Made by a program: the position numbers and the translations under genes. This document shows positions 32,488-40,256 of a DNA stretch of 64,000 bases, one piece after another. Position 1 is the first letter of the stretch, and each line of letters begins with the position of its first letter. The stretch covers positions 434,001 through 498,000 of the forward strand of contig NZ_LR131273.1 in NCBI RefSeq assembly GCF_900631615.1. The letters run 5' to 3'. Under the pieces are notes generated by a model. That model did not search any database, had not been told where the DNA came from, and saw only the letters and a program-made list of their open reading frames with translations. Source of the DNA: Tsukamurella paurometabola (GTDB lineage: Bacteria > Actinomycetota > Actinomycetes > Mycobacteriales > Mycobacteriaceae).

Positions 32488-32991
32488 ATGCATGGATGGA
32501 AGCGGGCCGGGGTCGGCTTGGCAGTGGGATCGATGGTCCTGACAGGATGCGGCGGGGGCGAGAAGGCGACGACCGGCAGCACGTCGACGACGACTGAGGC
32601 GACTGCTACGGCGGCCAAGGTAAGCGCGCAGACGTTCAGCGGGTCGCAGGCGATTTTGGTCGCGCTGCAAGCAGGAGGCGTCAACTGCGTTCAGGACATG
32701 ATTGCAGCCCCTGGCGCTCAGTCTCAGCGGTGCAATGTGGATGGCGACGCGATGAAGAGTCTCTCCATCTACTACTCGGCGGACCCCTCCGTCTTCCAGA
32801 AGCGGCTGTACCTGGAGACGTCTATGGTCACGACTAACAGTGCCGCACTGGCCCTATACCTGGTTCAGGGGTCGAACTGGTTCGTCTCGTGCGACGGACT
32901 GGTCCAAGCTAAGCAACAGGCAGCGTGCAGCGCGGTCTCTGGCGTGCTCGGCGGCGAGGTGCAGTTCTTCAAGTCGGCGTCGTTCAAGTAG
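32488..32991 (+). CDS. Element-encoded lipoprotein, candidate superinfection-exclusion or conversion protein
   Basis: A 167-residue protein with a lipoprotein signal peptide (lipobox VLTGC, lipidated Cys21), a Thr/Ser-rich spacer, and a folded domain of about 120 residues with four Cys (NCVQ, RCNVD, SCDG, ACSAV) that could form disulfides. It has the strongest ribosome site in the element (AAGGAGG, 32476) and is expressed away from the repressor, like a lysogenic gene. No homologue is recognised; the exclusion role is inferred. Confidence 0.7.
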   Translation: MHGWKRAGVGLAVGSMVLTGCGGGEKATTGSTSTTTEATATAAKVSAQTFSGSQAILVALQAGGVNCVQDMIAAPGAQSQRCNVDGDAMKSLSIYYSADPSVFQKRLYLETSMVTTNSAALALYLVQGSNWFVSCDGLVQAKQQAACSAVSGVLGGEVQFFKSASFK

Positions 32992-33004
32992 CTACGTCGA
33001 ACAG

Positions 33005-33059
33005 CCGAAACCCCGCCGAGGCGATGATTGCGATCGAGTCGTCCTCGGCGGGGGTTCGG
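33005..33059 (+). terminator. Hairpin terminator behind the lipoprotein gene
   Basis: Arms CCGAAACCCCGCCGAGG (33005) and its near complement at 33043-33059 form a stem of about 17 bp with one mismatch and a 21-base loop. Confidence 0.6.
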
Positions 33060-33360
33060 TGTTTGCGGGAAGAGGGCCGAGCCTGGCTCTCCTCCCGCAC
33101 CGCGTCGGACAAGTCGACGACGCGCGGCAGGGACAAGTCGACCTGCCGTCGGTGAGCGGGGAACTCACCGAGTCTGTGGCCGGGCGGTGCCCGGCTCGCT
33201 GTGTAGTTGTGGTGGTGGGGCGGCTGCAACGTGGCCGCTCAACCGCCTATCGCGGGCCACAGGCTGTCGCGGTGGCTCCCTGCGCGGGGTGGGTGGCCCA
33301 CAGGGCGTGCCCGGTGCTGCGTCAACGGCGTAGGTCCGATCTGGGGCAGATCGCCGGCGA
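33060..33360. other. Gene-poor stretch between lipoprotein and late genes
   Basis: No convincing gene is seen on either strand. GGACAAGTCGAC occurs twice (33107-33118 and 33131-33142), 24 bases apart. This may be a protein-binding site or a remnant of deleted late genes. Confidence 0.4.
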
Positions 33361-33747
33361 TCATCGCCGCACCTTCGTCCCTGCCGTGGCCTTACGGCTC
33401 GCGGGGTTCGGCCGCGCGGTGACCGTCAGCTTCTTCTGCGCCTTGTCCAGCGAGGGCGTGACGTCGAGCCGGCGATCAGGACGGCCGTGGTAACCGACGA
33501 TGCCCTTCGCGACCACTCCACGACCGGCGGGCGAACGGAACTCAGCACCGATCTTCACGCCCTTGTAGTCGCCGCCCTGACCGACGGTCAGGTGCTTCTC
33601 AAAGCTGCCCTGGACGTAGGCGTTGCTCACCGACTTGGACACCTTCTTGCCCGCGTTCGCCGTCGCCGCCTTCGTGGAGCTGACGACCTTCGAGCCCGCC
33701 CCAGCGAACCGGCCCAGCCGGTCCCTGCGCTGGACGCGGCGGCTCAT
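33361..33747 (-). CDS. Basic late protein with RDRLGRFAG motif
   Basis: A 128-residue strongly basic protein. The N-terminal RDRLGRFAGAGS resembles the RDxxGRFA motif at the start of many phage head-associated proteins. The rest is Lys/Ala/Val-rich without a recognised fold. It is third in the capsid operon and its ATG overlaps the previous stop. It may package with DNA or bind the capsid; that is speculation. Confidence 0.6.
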   Translation of the reverse strand: MSRRVQRRDRLGRFAGAGSKVVSSTKAATANAGKKVSKSVSNAYVQGSFEKHLTVGQGGDYKGVKIGAEFRSPAGRGVVAKGIVGYHGRPDRRLDVTPSLDKAQKKLTVTARPNPASRKATAGTKVRR

Positions 33748-34004
33748 TGCCGACCGCCCTGCAGACGCTCGCGGCGTGCGCGCCGTTCGGCCAGCTCGTC
33801 AGTGAGGGCGCGCAAGTCCTCGGACTCAGGCATGGGTGGCGTCGTCCCGCGATACATCCCACCCTGCGAGGGCGGAGCGTCCGCGAGCTCGGGCGGCGTG
33901 AGGCCCGGCCCCCAGCTGAATTCGCTCGGCTCCAGCTCGGGCAGGTCGTGTTCGTGACTGCCAGCGAGCGGCCTACCGGTCGTCCTCGGTCGCGACGCGT
34001 GCAT
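33744..34004 (-). CDS. Small late protein, unknown function
   Basis: An 86-residue protein with a Pro/Glu-rich middle and a charged C-terminal helix (ALTDELAERRARRERLQ). The ATG overlaps the capsid stop (TGATG). It could be a head-completion or scaffold-like peptide, but nothing in the sequence proves it. Confidence 0.5.
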   Translation of the reverse strand: MHASRPRTTGRPLAGSHEHDLPELEPSEFSWGPGLTPPELADAPPSQGGMYRGTTPPMPESEDLRALTDELAERRARRERLQGGRQ

Positions 34005-35179
34005 CAGCGCCACGACCATTCGGGCTCGGAGTACGGACCGGACGACTTGACCTGGACGACGCACGCCGCGCCCCGGTACCGGACGCCCGTCCCGTACCCG
34101 CGAGCGAAGAACGAATCCTGCAGCGGGTACCTCTGGTCCCGGCCCGGAATCATTCGCAGGCCTTGGTAATTGGGGTTATTGTGCTGCCGGAAGGCGACCG
34201 GGTTCATCGAGCTATTCGGTCCACCGGTCGCGACAACGGCGACGTACCCGACGGGCAGGTAGTGGCTCTCGATCAGCCATGCCGGGCCGTAACTGCCGCT
34301 GACCTCCAGGCCTCCGAATTCTGCTGGGGCGATCTGGCCCACGACGTTCTCGGTGGTGAGGTACGCCGGGGCGGACGACGACGGGATGAAGTCGTACTTG
34401 CTCTCGATGCCGTTCGTGGCGATGCCTGCACGGAAGGTCTGGATGATCTCGCCGTCCGCGGGGTTCGCCAGGATGATCAGCCGAGAATTGCCGTCGACGC
34501 CGAAGCCCTTGGAGCGGACCTGGTCGATTGCATCCTTCAGGTCGCCGGGGTCGAGATCGGTGTTCCCGCTCACGAGGTAGTGACTGGTCTCGGGTGGGAA
34601 CACCTGACCGGCGTACTCGGGCGGGATCATTCCGTCGGTGCCGTTGTAGAGGCCGTAAACCGGAGTGCCGAACTCGTTGGCCCCCTGCTCGGGGCTGAAC
34701 AGCCGCCGGAGGATCGCGCCGGTCGTCTGACGATTGTCGGCCTCCATCACGCGGTTGACGACGCTGCGGACCTGCTCAGCGTTCGCATCGCGCAAGAACT
34801 TCCAGGTGAACCGCGACGCGATGTCGTAGTCCTCGTAGTCATACCCGAGCAGAAGCGCGTTCGGCTCTGCGCGGAGACCGGTCGGCTCGCCGAATTCCGA
34901 CGCGACCTCGAAATGGTCGCCGCCGAGACTCTGCGGAATGGCGTCGCCCACGTTCACCGTCGAGTACGAGATGAGCGAAGCCAGCGCGGAGCGCTTCTGA
35001 TTCCACATTGCCATCGCGGCCTGCGCGTCGGACCAGAGGGACGAAAGATCGACGCCGTCGGCCGTTTGGTGCACGAGCACATCGCCCGCGGTCGAATAGC
35101 CGGTGGCTGCGTCACCGCCGAAGGCGAACAGTTCGTCGCGAAGATCGCGGAGATCGGGCGGGGTCAGGGTGGCGTTCAT
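34004..35179 (-). CDS. Phage major capsid protein, HK97 fold
   Basis: A 391-residue capsid subunit with an N-arm, an E-loop region and P/A domains suggested by stretches such as LISYSTVNVGDAIPQSL and LEVSGSYGPAWLIESHYLP, followed by FRQHNNPNYQGLRMI. It looks like the capsid type of small actinophages. No prohead protease or fused delta domain is visible. It is the first gene of the late operon, with a GGAGA ribosome site. In a 12-kb element without portal or tail genes it suggests capsid formation or capsid hijacking. Confidence 0.78.
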   Translation of the reverse strand: MNATLTPPDLRDLRDELFAFGGDAATGYSTAGDVLVHQTADGVDLSSLWSDAQAAMAMWNQKRSALASLISYSTVNVGDAIPQSLGGDHFEVASEFGEPTGLRAEPNALLLGYDYEDYDIASRFTWKFLRDANAEQVRSVVNRVMEADNRQTTGAILRRLFSPEQGANEFGTPVYGLYNGTDGMIPPEYAGQVFPPETSHYLVSGNTDLDPGDLKDAIDQVRSKGFGVDGNSRLIILANPADGEIIQTFRAGIATNGIESKYDFIPSSSAPAYLTTENVVGQIAPAEFGGLEVSGSYGPAWLIESHYLPVGYVAVVATGGPNSSMNPVAFRQHNNPNYQGLRMIPGRDQRYPLQDSFFARGYGTGVRYRGAACVVQVKSSGPYSEPEWSWR

Positions 35180-35588
35180 GGATTTCTCCGTTCGGTAGAA
35201 GGGACTGGATTCGTCGGGGCTCTTTCTCGACGACGCCGGTCTCTGACCAAGCGAAGAATTACGCGGTTCGCGGTGAACCTGAACTGCGACAGCTGCGACC
35301 TCGGGTCGCGGGCGCTGCGGGTACTGCCCGGTTGCGGCGTGCTGGCTGCTGCCACCGTACGCCCACCGTCCGACCAGCGGCCAGCGCACGCAGGGGAGCC
35401 AGGCGAATCGCTGAACGGACGGTGCCATGCCACCCCCGTGCTACCCACCGGCGCCAGCTTGGCGGTGCGCCAGCGGTAGCCGCTGGTGGTCAAACGGTGG
35501 TCAGTTATGGGCGCTCACCTGCGAGTCTGCGGGATCGACAATGGCGTCATGCCTGGTGGCGTATCTCGGAGAACAGCACACCGGGAGT
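35180..35588. other. Gene-free right end of the element
   Basis: The late promoter must lie at the left of this stretch. It contains the second copy of the 16-bp direct repeat (35432-35447). No convincing gene is seen. Confidence 0.5.
35432..35447 (+). repeat. Right copy of the 16-bp direct repeat, candidate integrase arm site
   Basis: Identical to 23260-23275 and in the same orientation, about 140 bases inside attR. Confidence 0.55.
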
Positions 35589-35632
35589 ACTTAAAATCCG
35601 CCGAGTGTCGGTTCGAGTCCGACTGGGGGCAC
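35589..35632 (+). repeat. attR of the integrated element
   Basis: A second copy of the tRNA-Leu 3' half, matching attL over 44 bases with two mismatches and a 29-base perfect core at 35604-35632. The tRNA 5' half is absent here, so this copy is not a functional tRNA. Confidence 0.9.
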
Positions 35633-35883
35633 CTGTCGCAGCGCGCGTACCCGACCGGCCGCGCAATGTCCGGAAAGATGCCGATCAGGCAGGGCTCCTG
35701 GCGCTGCTCTTCGCATTCATCCCGTTGATCGGCATGATCGCCTGGCTGCTGTCGCCGATCGGACTACTGCTCTCCGGAGTCGGCTTGGCGAAGTCGCCGA
35801 GGGGGGCTAGCGATCGAGGAATGGTGCTGTCGGGCGTCGCTCTCCTCATCTGCTTCGGCTGGTTGATACTCCTGGCCATCTGA
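35633..35883 (+). pseudogene. 5'-truncated small membrane protein (DUF4190-like C-terminus)
   Basis: A frame open from attR encodes two hydrophobic helices (LLALLFAFIPLIGMIAWLLS and MVLSGVALLICFGWLILLAI) with the LLLSGVGLAKSPRG loop of small DUF4190-type proteins. No ATG, GTG or TTG precedes the first helix on the chromosomal side. It is probably the remains of a gene cut by this or an earlier insertion at the tRNA. Confidence 0.5.
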
Positions 35884-35961
35884 TCCGCCGACGAATGCGA
35901 CCGTCGAACGCTTCGCTCAGGACCTCATCAATTCCGCCGCAGGAACCTGCGCGGTCACGGT

Positions 35962-36528
35962 TCAGCGCAGCACGCGGTAGTGCACGAAATCGACGCCGCA
36001 TGCGAAGGATCGGCCGCCCACACGCTCCAGAGCGGTGGCCGTCCCCTGCTGCGGGAAGTACGGGGTTCCGCCGCCGACTAGCACCGGATACACGCGCACG
36101 CGGTACTCGTCGAGCAACCCCAGCCGAGCTGCCTCGGCGGCCAGGCCGGCGCCGCCGACGCCGATGTTCCCCTCGCCGGGTTCGCCGCGCAGCCGGGCGA
36201 TCTCCTCCGCGAGGTCACCATGGGCGAGGCGGGTGTTGGCGCCGTGCACCTCGGTGAGCGTCGTGGAAAAGACGACCTTCGGCAGGTCCTTCCAGAGCGC
36301 GGCGAAGACCCGCTCGTCGGCGTCCAGCGGTTGGGTCTCCGCGGCGGTGTCCCAGTACAGCATCGTCTCGTACAGCCGCCGCCCCATCAGGTGGACATCC
36401 AGTCCCCGCACCTCATCAGTGGCGAAGCGGAACACCTCCTCGTCGGGCTGGGACCAGTCGAAGGCCCCGTCCGGCCCCACGATGTACCCGTCCGCCGACG
36501 TGCTCAGGGAGTAGGTGACACTGCGCAT
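35962..36528 (-). CDS. RibD C-terminal / DHFR-like reductase family protein
   Basis: A 188-residue NADPH-binding protein of the RibD_C family. Recognisable stretches are YSLSTSADGYIVGPDGAFDW at the start, LMGRRLYETM, and the Gly-rich NIGVGGAGLAAE loop. These orphan DHFR-like proteins are widespread in actinobacteria, and their substrates are mostly unknown. A related paralogue lies 1.1 kb away on the other side of the MscS gene. Confidence 0.82.
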   Translation of the reverse strand: MRSVTYSLSTSADGYIVGPDGAFDWSQPDEEVFRFATDEVRGLDVHLMGRRLYETMLYWDTAAETQPLDADERVFAALWKDLPKVVFSTTLTEVHGANTRLAHGDLAEEIARLRGEPGEGNIGVGGAGLAAEAARLGLLDEYRVRVYPVLVGGGTPYFPQQGTATALERVGGRSFACGVDFVHYRVLR

Positions 36529-36584
36529 CCGTCCATGATGACCGAATCGTCCGCTCCCCGCGGCACTCCCGGGAGAGACCCAGG

Positions 36585-37559
36585 TCAGTCCTGCACCCCG
36601 GCGGCCACCGGGAGTCCGCTGCGGTAGGGCGGGGCGATGCCGTGCTCGTCGAAGGCGCGCAGGATGCGGCGCCGGAGCTCGCGCTCCACCGCCCACTGCC
36701 GGTTGGCGCGCACCCGCACGGTCAGGCGGATACTCACCCGGTCGGCCGTGGCACCGTCGACGCCGAGCATGTCGGGTGCTCCGAGCACGTCGTCCGCCAG
36801 CGGCGCCTCGGCCACCGCATCCAGTGACGCCTCGAGGGCGACGCGGCACGCGAGGTCCACGTCGGCGGAGTACGAGATGGGCAATTGCAGGAAGGCCACC
36901 GCGTAGTCCTGGCTGAAGTTGGCGACGCGCATGATCTCACCGTTGCGGACGTACCAGAGCGTGCCCTGCACGTCGCGTACCGTCGTGATCCGCATGCCCA
37001 CGGTCTCGACGGTGCCGGTCACCTCCCCCAGGTCAACAACATCGCCCACGCCGTACTGGTCCTCGATCAGCATGAAGATTCCGGAGATGAAGTCCCGCAC
37101 CAGGTTCTGCGCACCGAAGCCCAGGGCCACACCCACCACACCGGCGGAGGCGATGAGCGGAGCCACGTTCACCCCGAGGATCGCCAGCGATTGGATCACC
37201 ACCCAGATGAGCACCAGGAAGGAGACCGCGGACTTGAGCACCGACCCGATGGTCTCCGCCCGCTGCGCCCGCCGGGCCCGGGCCTCCCGGTCGCGCTGCG
37301 CCTTCGCCGGATCGTCGACGGTGCGCCGCCGTACAGCGGGCAGCCGCCGGCTGCCGAGTCTGCCGCGGAGCCGATCCAGGCCGAATCGCCGTGGGGCCGA
37401 GTCGCCGTCGCGCCGGTTGCCGCGGACGAGCCGGTCGATGCCGCGGTGCAGCACGTACCGGACGACGACGGCGAGGACGACGTAGAGGCCGATCTCCAGA
37501 GGCGTGTGGATCAGCCACTGCCGTCCGTTCTCGCTGAGTTGAAGGGCTAGATCGGACAT
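36585..37559 (-). CDS. MscS-family mechanosensitive channel
   Basis: A 324-residue small-conductance channel with three membrane helices (about 21-38, 105-125 and 130-155). The pore-lining TM3 reads GVVGVALGFGAQNLVRDFISG, followed by the beta domain (DQYGVGDVVDLGEVTGTVE) and a C-terminal alpha/beta domain. An Arg-rich cytoplasmic loop of about 60 residues lies between TM1 and TM2. It should release solutes during osmotic downshock. Confidence 0.88.
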   Translation of the reverse strand: MSDLALQLSENGRQWLIHTPLEIGLYVVLAVVVRYVLHRGIDRLVRGNRRDGDSAPRRFGLDRLRGRLGSRRLPAVRRRTVDDPAKAQRDREARARRAQRAETIGSVLKSAVSFLVLIWVVIQSLAILGVNVAPLIASAGVVGVALGFGAQNLVRDFISGIFMLIEDQYGVGDVVDLGEVTGTVETVGMRITTVRDVQGTLWYVRNGEIMRVANFSQDYAVAFLQLPISYSADVDLACRVALEASLDAVAEAPLADDVLGAPDMLGVDGATADRVSIRLTVRVRANRQWAVERELRRRILRAFDEHGIAPPYRSGLPVAAGVQD

Positions 37560-37626
37560 GCCCCCGACGGTACGGACGACTCCCGCACACGCAAGTTCCC
37601 GAAACCGGGGATGCGTGGCGGACCGG

Positions 37627-38202
37627 TCAACGAATCACGTCGTAGATCACCTTGAGCACACCGTTCGGGTACGCCTGCGATTCCCGCAGGCGCAGAGCCG
37701 TCGCGTCGCGGTCCTGGCGGCCGAAGATGCTCTTGCCCGCGCCGAGCAGGTACGGGAAGACGAGGAGGTTGTAGCGATCGATGAGGCCGGCGTCGGCGAG
37801 GTTGCGGGCGAGTTCACAACTGCCGTGGATGAAGATCGAGCCCCCGTCGGTCTGCTTGAGGGCGGCGACGTCCTCCGCCGACCGCAGGATCGTGGTGCCG
37901 CCCCACCCGTCGACGAGATCGCCCTCGCCGATCGTCGTGGACGCGACGTACTTCGGCAGGTCCCGGTAGGCGGCGTGGTCCTCGGACTGCGGCCACACCG
38001 CGCCGAACGCCTCGTAGCTGCGCCGCCCGAACAGCAGCGCCGTCGTCTCCCCCAGTTCCTCGCCCTTGAGCGAGAAGGCCTCGGGAAGGAACTCGTGCCG
38101 CGCCACCCAGCCGCCGCTGCGGTGCCCCTCGACCGTCCCGCCGGGCGAATCCGCCACCCCGTCGAGCGAGATGAATCCCGTGTACACCAGTTCGCGCGTC
38201 AT
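37627..38202 (-). CDS. RibD C-terminal / DHFR-like reductase family protein
   Basis: A 191-residue protein beginning ELVYTGFISLDGVADSPGG, with LLFGRRSYEAF and IFIHGSCELARNL in place of the paralogue's motifs. It belongs to the YyaP/YwjB-like DHFR group. The ATG at 38202 is chosen from the family start. It is divergent from the riboswitch-controlled exporter. Confidence 0.82.
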   Translation of the reverse strand: MTRELVYTGFISLDGVADSPGGTVEGHRSGGWVARHEFLPEAFSLKGEELGETTALLFGRRSYEAFGAVWPQSEDHAAYRDLPKYVASTTIGEGDLVDGWGGTTILRSAEDVAALKQTDGGSIFIHGSCELARNLADAGLIDRYNLLVFPYLLGAGKSIFGRQDRDATALRLRESQAYPNGVLKVIYDVIR

Positions 38203-38292
38203 ATCGCTCACCCTAGTGCGCGGGTCAGATTCGTCACCGGCACTTGCCCGTCGGACTCGGTCGAGTAATCTGGTTGTCGTCGCGAAGGACAT

Positions 38293-38335
38293 CCGGACGA
38301 GGCACACCGTACCCGGCGAGCGAAAAGACGGTGTG
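38293..38335 (+). promoter_or_regulatory. Guanidine-III riboswitch (ykkC-III)
   Basis: The order CCGGACGAGG, CACACCGT, ACCCGG, AAGACGGTGTG reproduces the guanidine-III aptamer. CCGG (38293) pairs with CCGG of ACCCGG to form the pseudoknot, and CACACCGT (38303-38310) pairs with ACGGTGTG (38328-38335). The ribosome site GAGGAGG (38341-38347) follows at once, so ligand binding can free translation. It precedes a guanidinium exporter. Confidence 0.87.
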
Positions 38336-38355
38336 TACCTGAGGAGGTTCGCATC

Positions 38356-38670
38356 ATGGCATGGATCGTTCTGGTCGTCTCCGGCGTTCTCGAGGCCGTC
38401 TGGGCCACCGCGCTCGGCAAGTCCGAGGGCTTCTCCAAGCTCACCCCGTCGATCGTCTTCGGCGTCGCGCTCGTCGCGAGCATGGCCGGGCTCGCCTACG
38501 CCATGCGCGACCTGCCCACCGGCACCGCGTACGCGGTCTGGGTCGGTATCGGCGCCACCCTCACGGTGGTCTACGGCATGGCAACCGGCGAGGAGTCCGC
38601 GTCCCTGATCAAGATCGTCTGCATCCTGGCCATCGTCGGCGGCGTCATCGGGCTCAAGCTCGCTCACTGA
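38356..38670 (+). CDS. gdx: Guanidinium exporter, SMR family (Gdx/SugE type)
   Basis: A 104-residue four-helix dual-topology transporter that exchanges guanidinium for protons. The essential Glu13 is in GVLEAVWATALGKSEGF, and Ser42, Tyr59 and Trp62 match the residues around the Gdx binding site. The GxLEAxWAxxLK-like signature separates it from the multidrug EmrE group. The guanidine-III riboswitch directly upstream makes the substrate assignment strong. Its 3' end overlaps the convergent DUF418 gene by 17 bases. Confidence 0.92.
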   Translation: MAWIVLVVSGVLEAVWATALGKSEGFSKLTPSIVFGVALVASMAGLAYAMRDLPTGTAYAVWVGIGATLTVVYGMATGEESASLIKIVCILAIVGGVIGLKLAH

Positions 38671-39799
38671 CCGCGGTGCGCGCGTGCTCGCGGACGCTGC
38701 GGGTCCCGCCGTACGTCGCCACCCGCAGCACCCATTCGGCGGGGCCGTACCGGAACCGTCGCGTGTACCACCGCGCCGCCGCGAGCTGGAGGGCGAACAC
38801 GACGACGGCGAAGGCGAGTACGGCACCGTCGGACCACTTTCCGGCCTGCGCGAATCCGTAACCCGTGAAGACGATCGCCGCAATGAGCGACTGCGACAGG
38901 TACACCGTGGCGCTGATCCGGCCTGCCGGGGCGAAGACCTCGGACACGGCGGGGCGGGCGTGGATCACCCGCAGGAAGGTGGCGGCGTACGCGGCGGCCA
39001 GGAGGGGGCCGGAGACGTACCCGAGTGCCTCGGTGTGCGGGATGTGCAGCGCCACCGGCATCACCGAGAGCGGAAGCCCCAGGCCGAATCCGACCGCCTG
39101 CACCCGCGGGAGGTGCGGGAGGTAGCGGGCCGGGTCCTCGAGCAGGCGGACCTTCCCCGCCGCGAGGCCGACCAGGAACAGCGGCAGCACGTTGAGCAGT
39201 CCGAAGACGACGGTGGGCGCGAGGCGATCGACACCGTCGGTCCAGCGGTACATCGCGGCCTCGCCCCAGCCCGCGCGGACGGCGTCGAGGGCGGCGGCGT
39301 TGTCGGCCGCGGTCTGCGCCGCATCCGGCGGTTGGCCCATCCGTGCGACGGTCAGCGCGACGAACAACACCAGGCACGCTCCGTACAGCACACCGGCGAG
39401 GCGCAGCGCGGACCGCGGACCGAGTCCGCGCAGCGCCAGCAGGGCGAAGCCGATCACGCCGTAGCCGAACAGGACATCGCCCGTGAACAGGAACACGGTG
39501 TGGAGGGTGCCGATCGCCACCAACGCGGCGAGCCGGCGCACGGTGCGCGCCGTGGCGTTCGCGCCGTCACGCTCCGCGGAGCGGAACTGCAGGGTCAGCG
39601 AGTAGCCGAAGAGGAAGGAGAACAGCACGTAGAAGCGGTTGTGCAGGAACATCTCCTCGAAGGCCCGCACCGGCCCCTCCGCGAATCCGGCCGGGTTCGC
39701 CATGATGGCGATGTTGACCGCGAAGATCCCGCCGAGCGCGAAACCGCGCAGGGCGTCGAGCGCCGCGATCCGCGGCACCGACGGGCTGGTCGTCGTCAT
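38654..39799 (-). CDS. DUF418 membrane protein
   Basis: A 381-residue polytopic membrane protein with about ten helices. The N-terminus PRIAALDALRGFALGGIFAVNI and the C-terminal DUF418 region with WVLRVATYGG are family features. These resemble acyltransferase-3 proteins by fold; the substrate is unknown. Confidence 0.82.
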   Translation of the reverse strand: MTTTSPSVPRIAALDALRGFALGGIFAVNIAIMANPAGFAEGPVRAFEEMFLHNRFYVLFSFLFGYSLTLQFRSAERDGANATARTVRRLAALVAIGTLHTVFLFTGDVLFGYGVIGFALLALRGLGPRSALRLAGVLYGACLVLFVALTVARMGQPPDAAQTAADNAAALDAVRAGWGEAAMYRWTDGVDRLAPTVVFGLLNVLPLFLVGLAAGKVRLLEDPARYLPHLPRVQAVGFGLGLPLSVMPVALHIPHTEALGYVSGPLLAAAYAATFLRVIHARPAVSEVFAPAGRISATVYLSQSLIAAIVFTGYGFAQAGKWSDGAVLAFAVVVFALQLAAARWYTRRFRYGPAEWVLRVATYGGTRSVREHARTAVSERA

Positions 39800-39887
39800 G
39801 CGGCAAAGCTAGGACCGCATCGCCGCGCCCGCCTCCGTGAAGTCCCGGATATCCACCCCGATTCCGGGGTCGGACGGTGCGGGTCGG

Positions 39888-40166
39888 TCAGGCCGCGCGG
39901 GACGCCAGCCGGCCGGCCGGGTCGAGCACCGTGTCGACGGTGCCGTGCCGCGCCTCGGCGCGACCGACGGCCGTCGCCCACTGCTCGGGGTCGGCGAGGT
40001 CCGCGACGAGCGCGTAGACGTCACCGGAGAGCACGGAGACCACGTCGCGGAAGTTCGAGCCGACCGCGGTCACCCGGTTCCCCGCCGTGGCGAGCTCAGC
40101 GACCAGTCGTGCTGTCGCGTCGGTGCCGTCCAGTACCACGATCACGCATTCGGTTGCCTTCGTCAT
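39888..40166 (-). CDS. Short Rossmann-fold protein resembling an SDR fragment
   Basis: A 92-residue protein. CVIVVLDGTDATARLVAELATAG resembles the nucleotide-binding strand-helix of an SDR but lacks the TGxxxGxG glycines, and VADLADPEQW...GRAEARHGTVDTVLDPAG resembles the DVTD...NNAG half. The catalytic Tyr/Lys half is absent. It may be a decayed remnant or a small binding protein. Confidence 0.55.
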   Translation of the reverse strand: MTKATECVIVVLDGTDATARLVAELATAGNRVTAVGSNFRDVVSVLSGDVYALVADLADPEQWATAVGRAEARHGTVDTVLDPAGRLASRAA

Positions 40167-40256
40167 CTTCGACTCCCTTTCGCCGTTCGAGGAAGACGTT
40201 AGGCGGCCGAACTGCTTCGTGCGCTGCGGAAAGGCTGTGAGTTCGTCAACAGTGCG

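Larger units (their letters stand above)
23168..35632. mobile_element. Integrated satellite/prophage-like element of about 12.4 kb in tRNA-Leu(UAA)
   Basis: The element is bounded by attL and attR. In order it holds a DUF4062 cargo gene, tyrosine integrase, serine recombinase, Cys/HGG-motif protein, primase-ATPase, two unknown genes, excisionase, a zinc-ribbon protein, a Cro/CI repressor, a lipoprotein, two small late genes and a major capsid protein. No portal, large terminase, protease, tail or lysis gene is recognisable. Several parts are visibly richer in A+T than the flanks. Size and content resemble M. tuberculosis phiRv1/phiRv2 and capsid-carrying phage satellites; dependence on a helper phage is inferred. 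Confidence 0.85.

Noticed and set aside
32984-33229. A possible 81-residue gene on the minus strand in the element's gap
   Set aside because: No ribosome site, start context or recognisable domain, and it runs through the lipoprotein terminator.
33744-34064. Longer start for the 86-residue late protein (106 residues)
   Set aside because: The added residues overlap the capsid coding end, and the TGATG overlap at 34004 is the more natural coupled start.
35962-38202. The two RibD/DHFR-like genes as an operon with MscS
   Set aside because: They share direction, but the gaps of 56 and 67 bases and unrelated functions give no evidence of a joint role.
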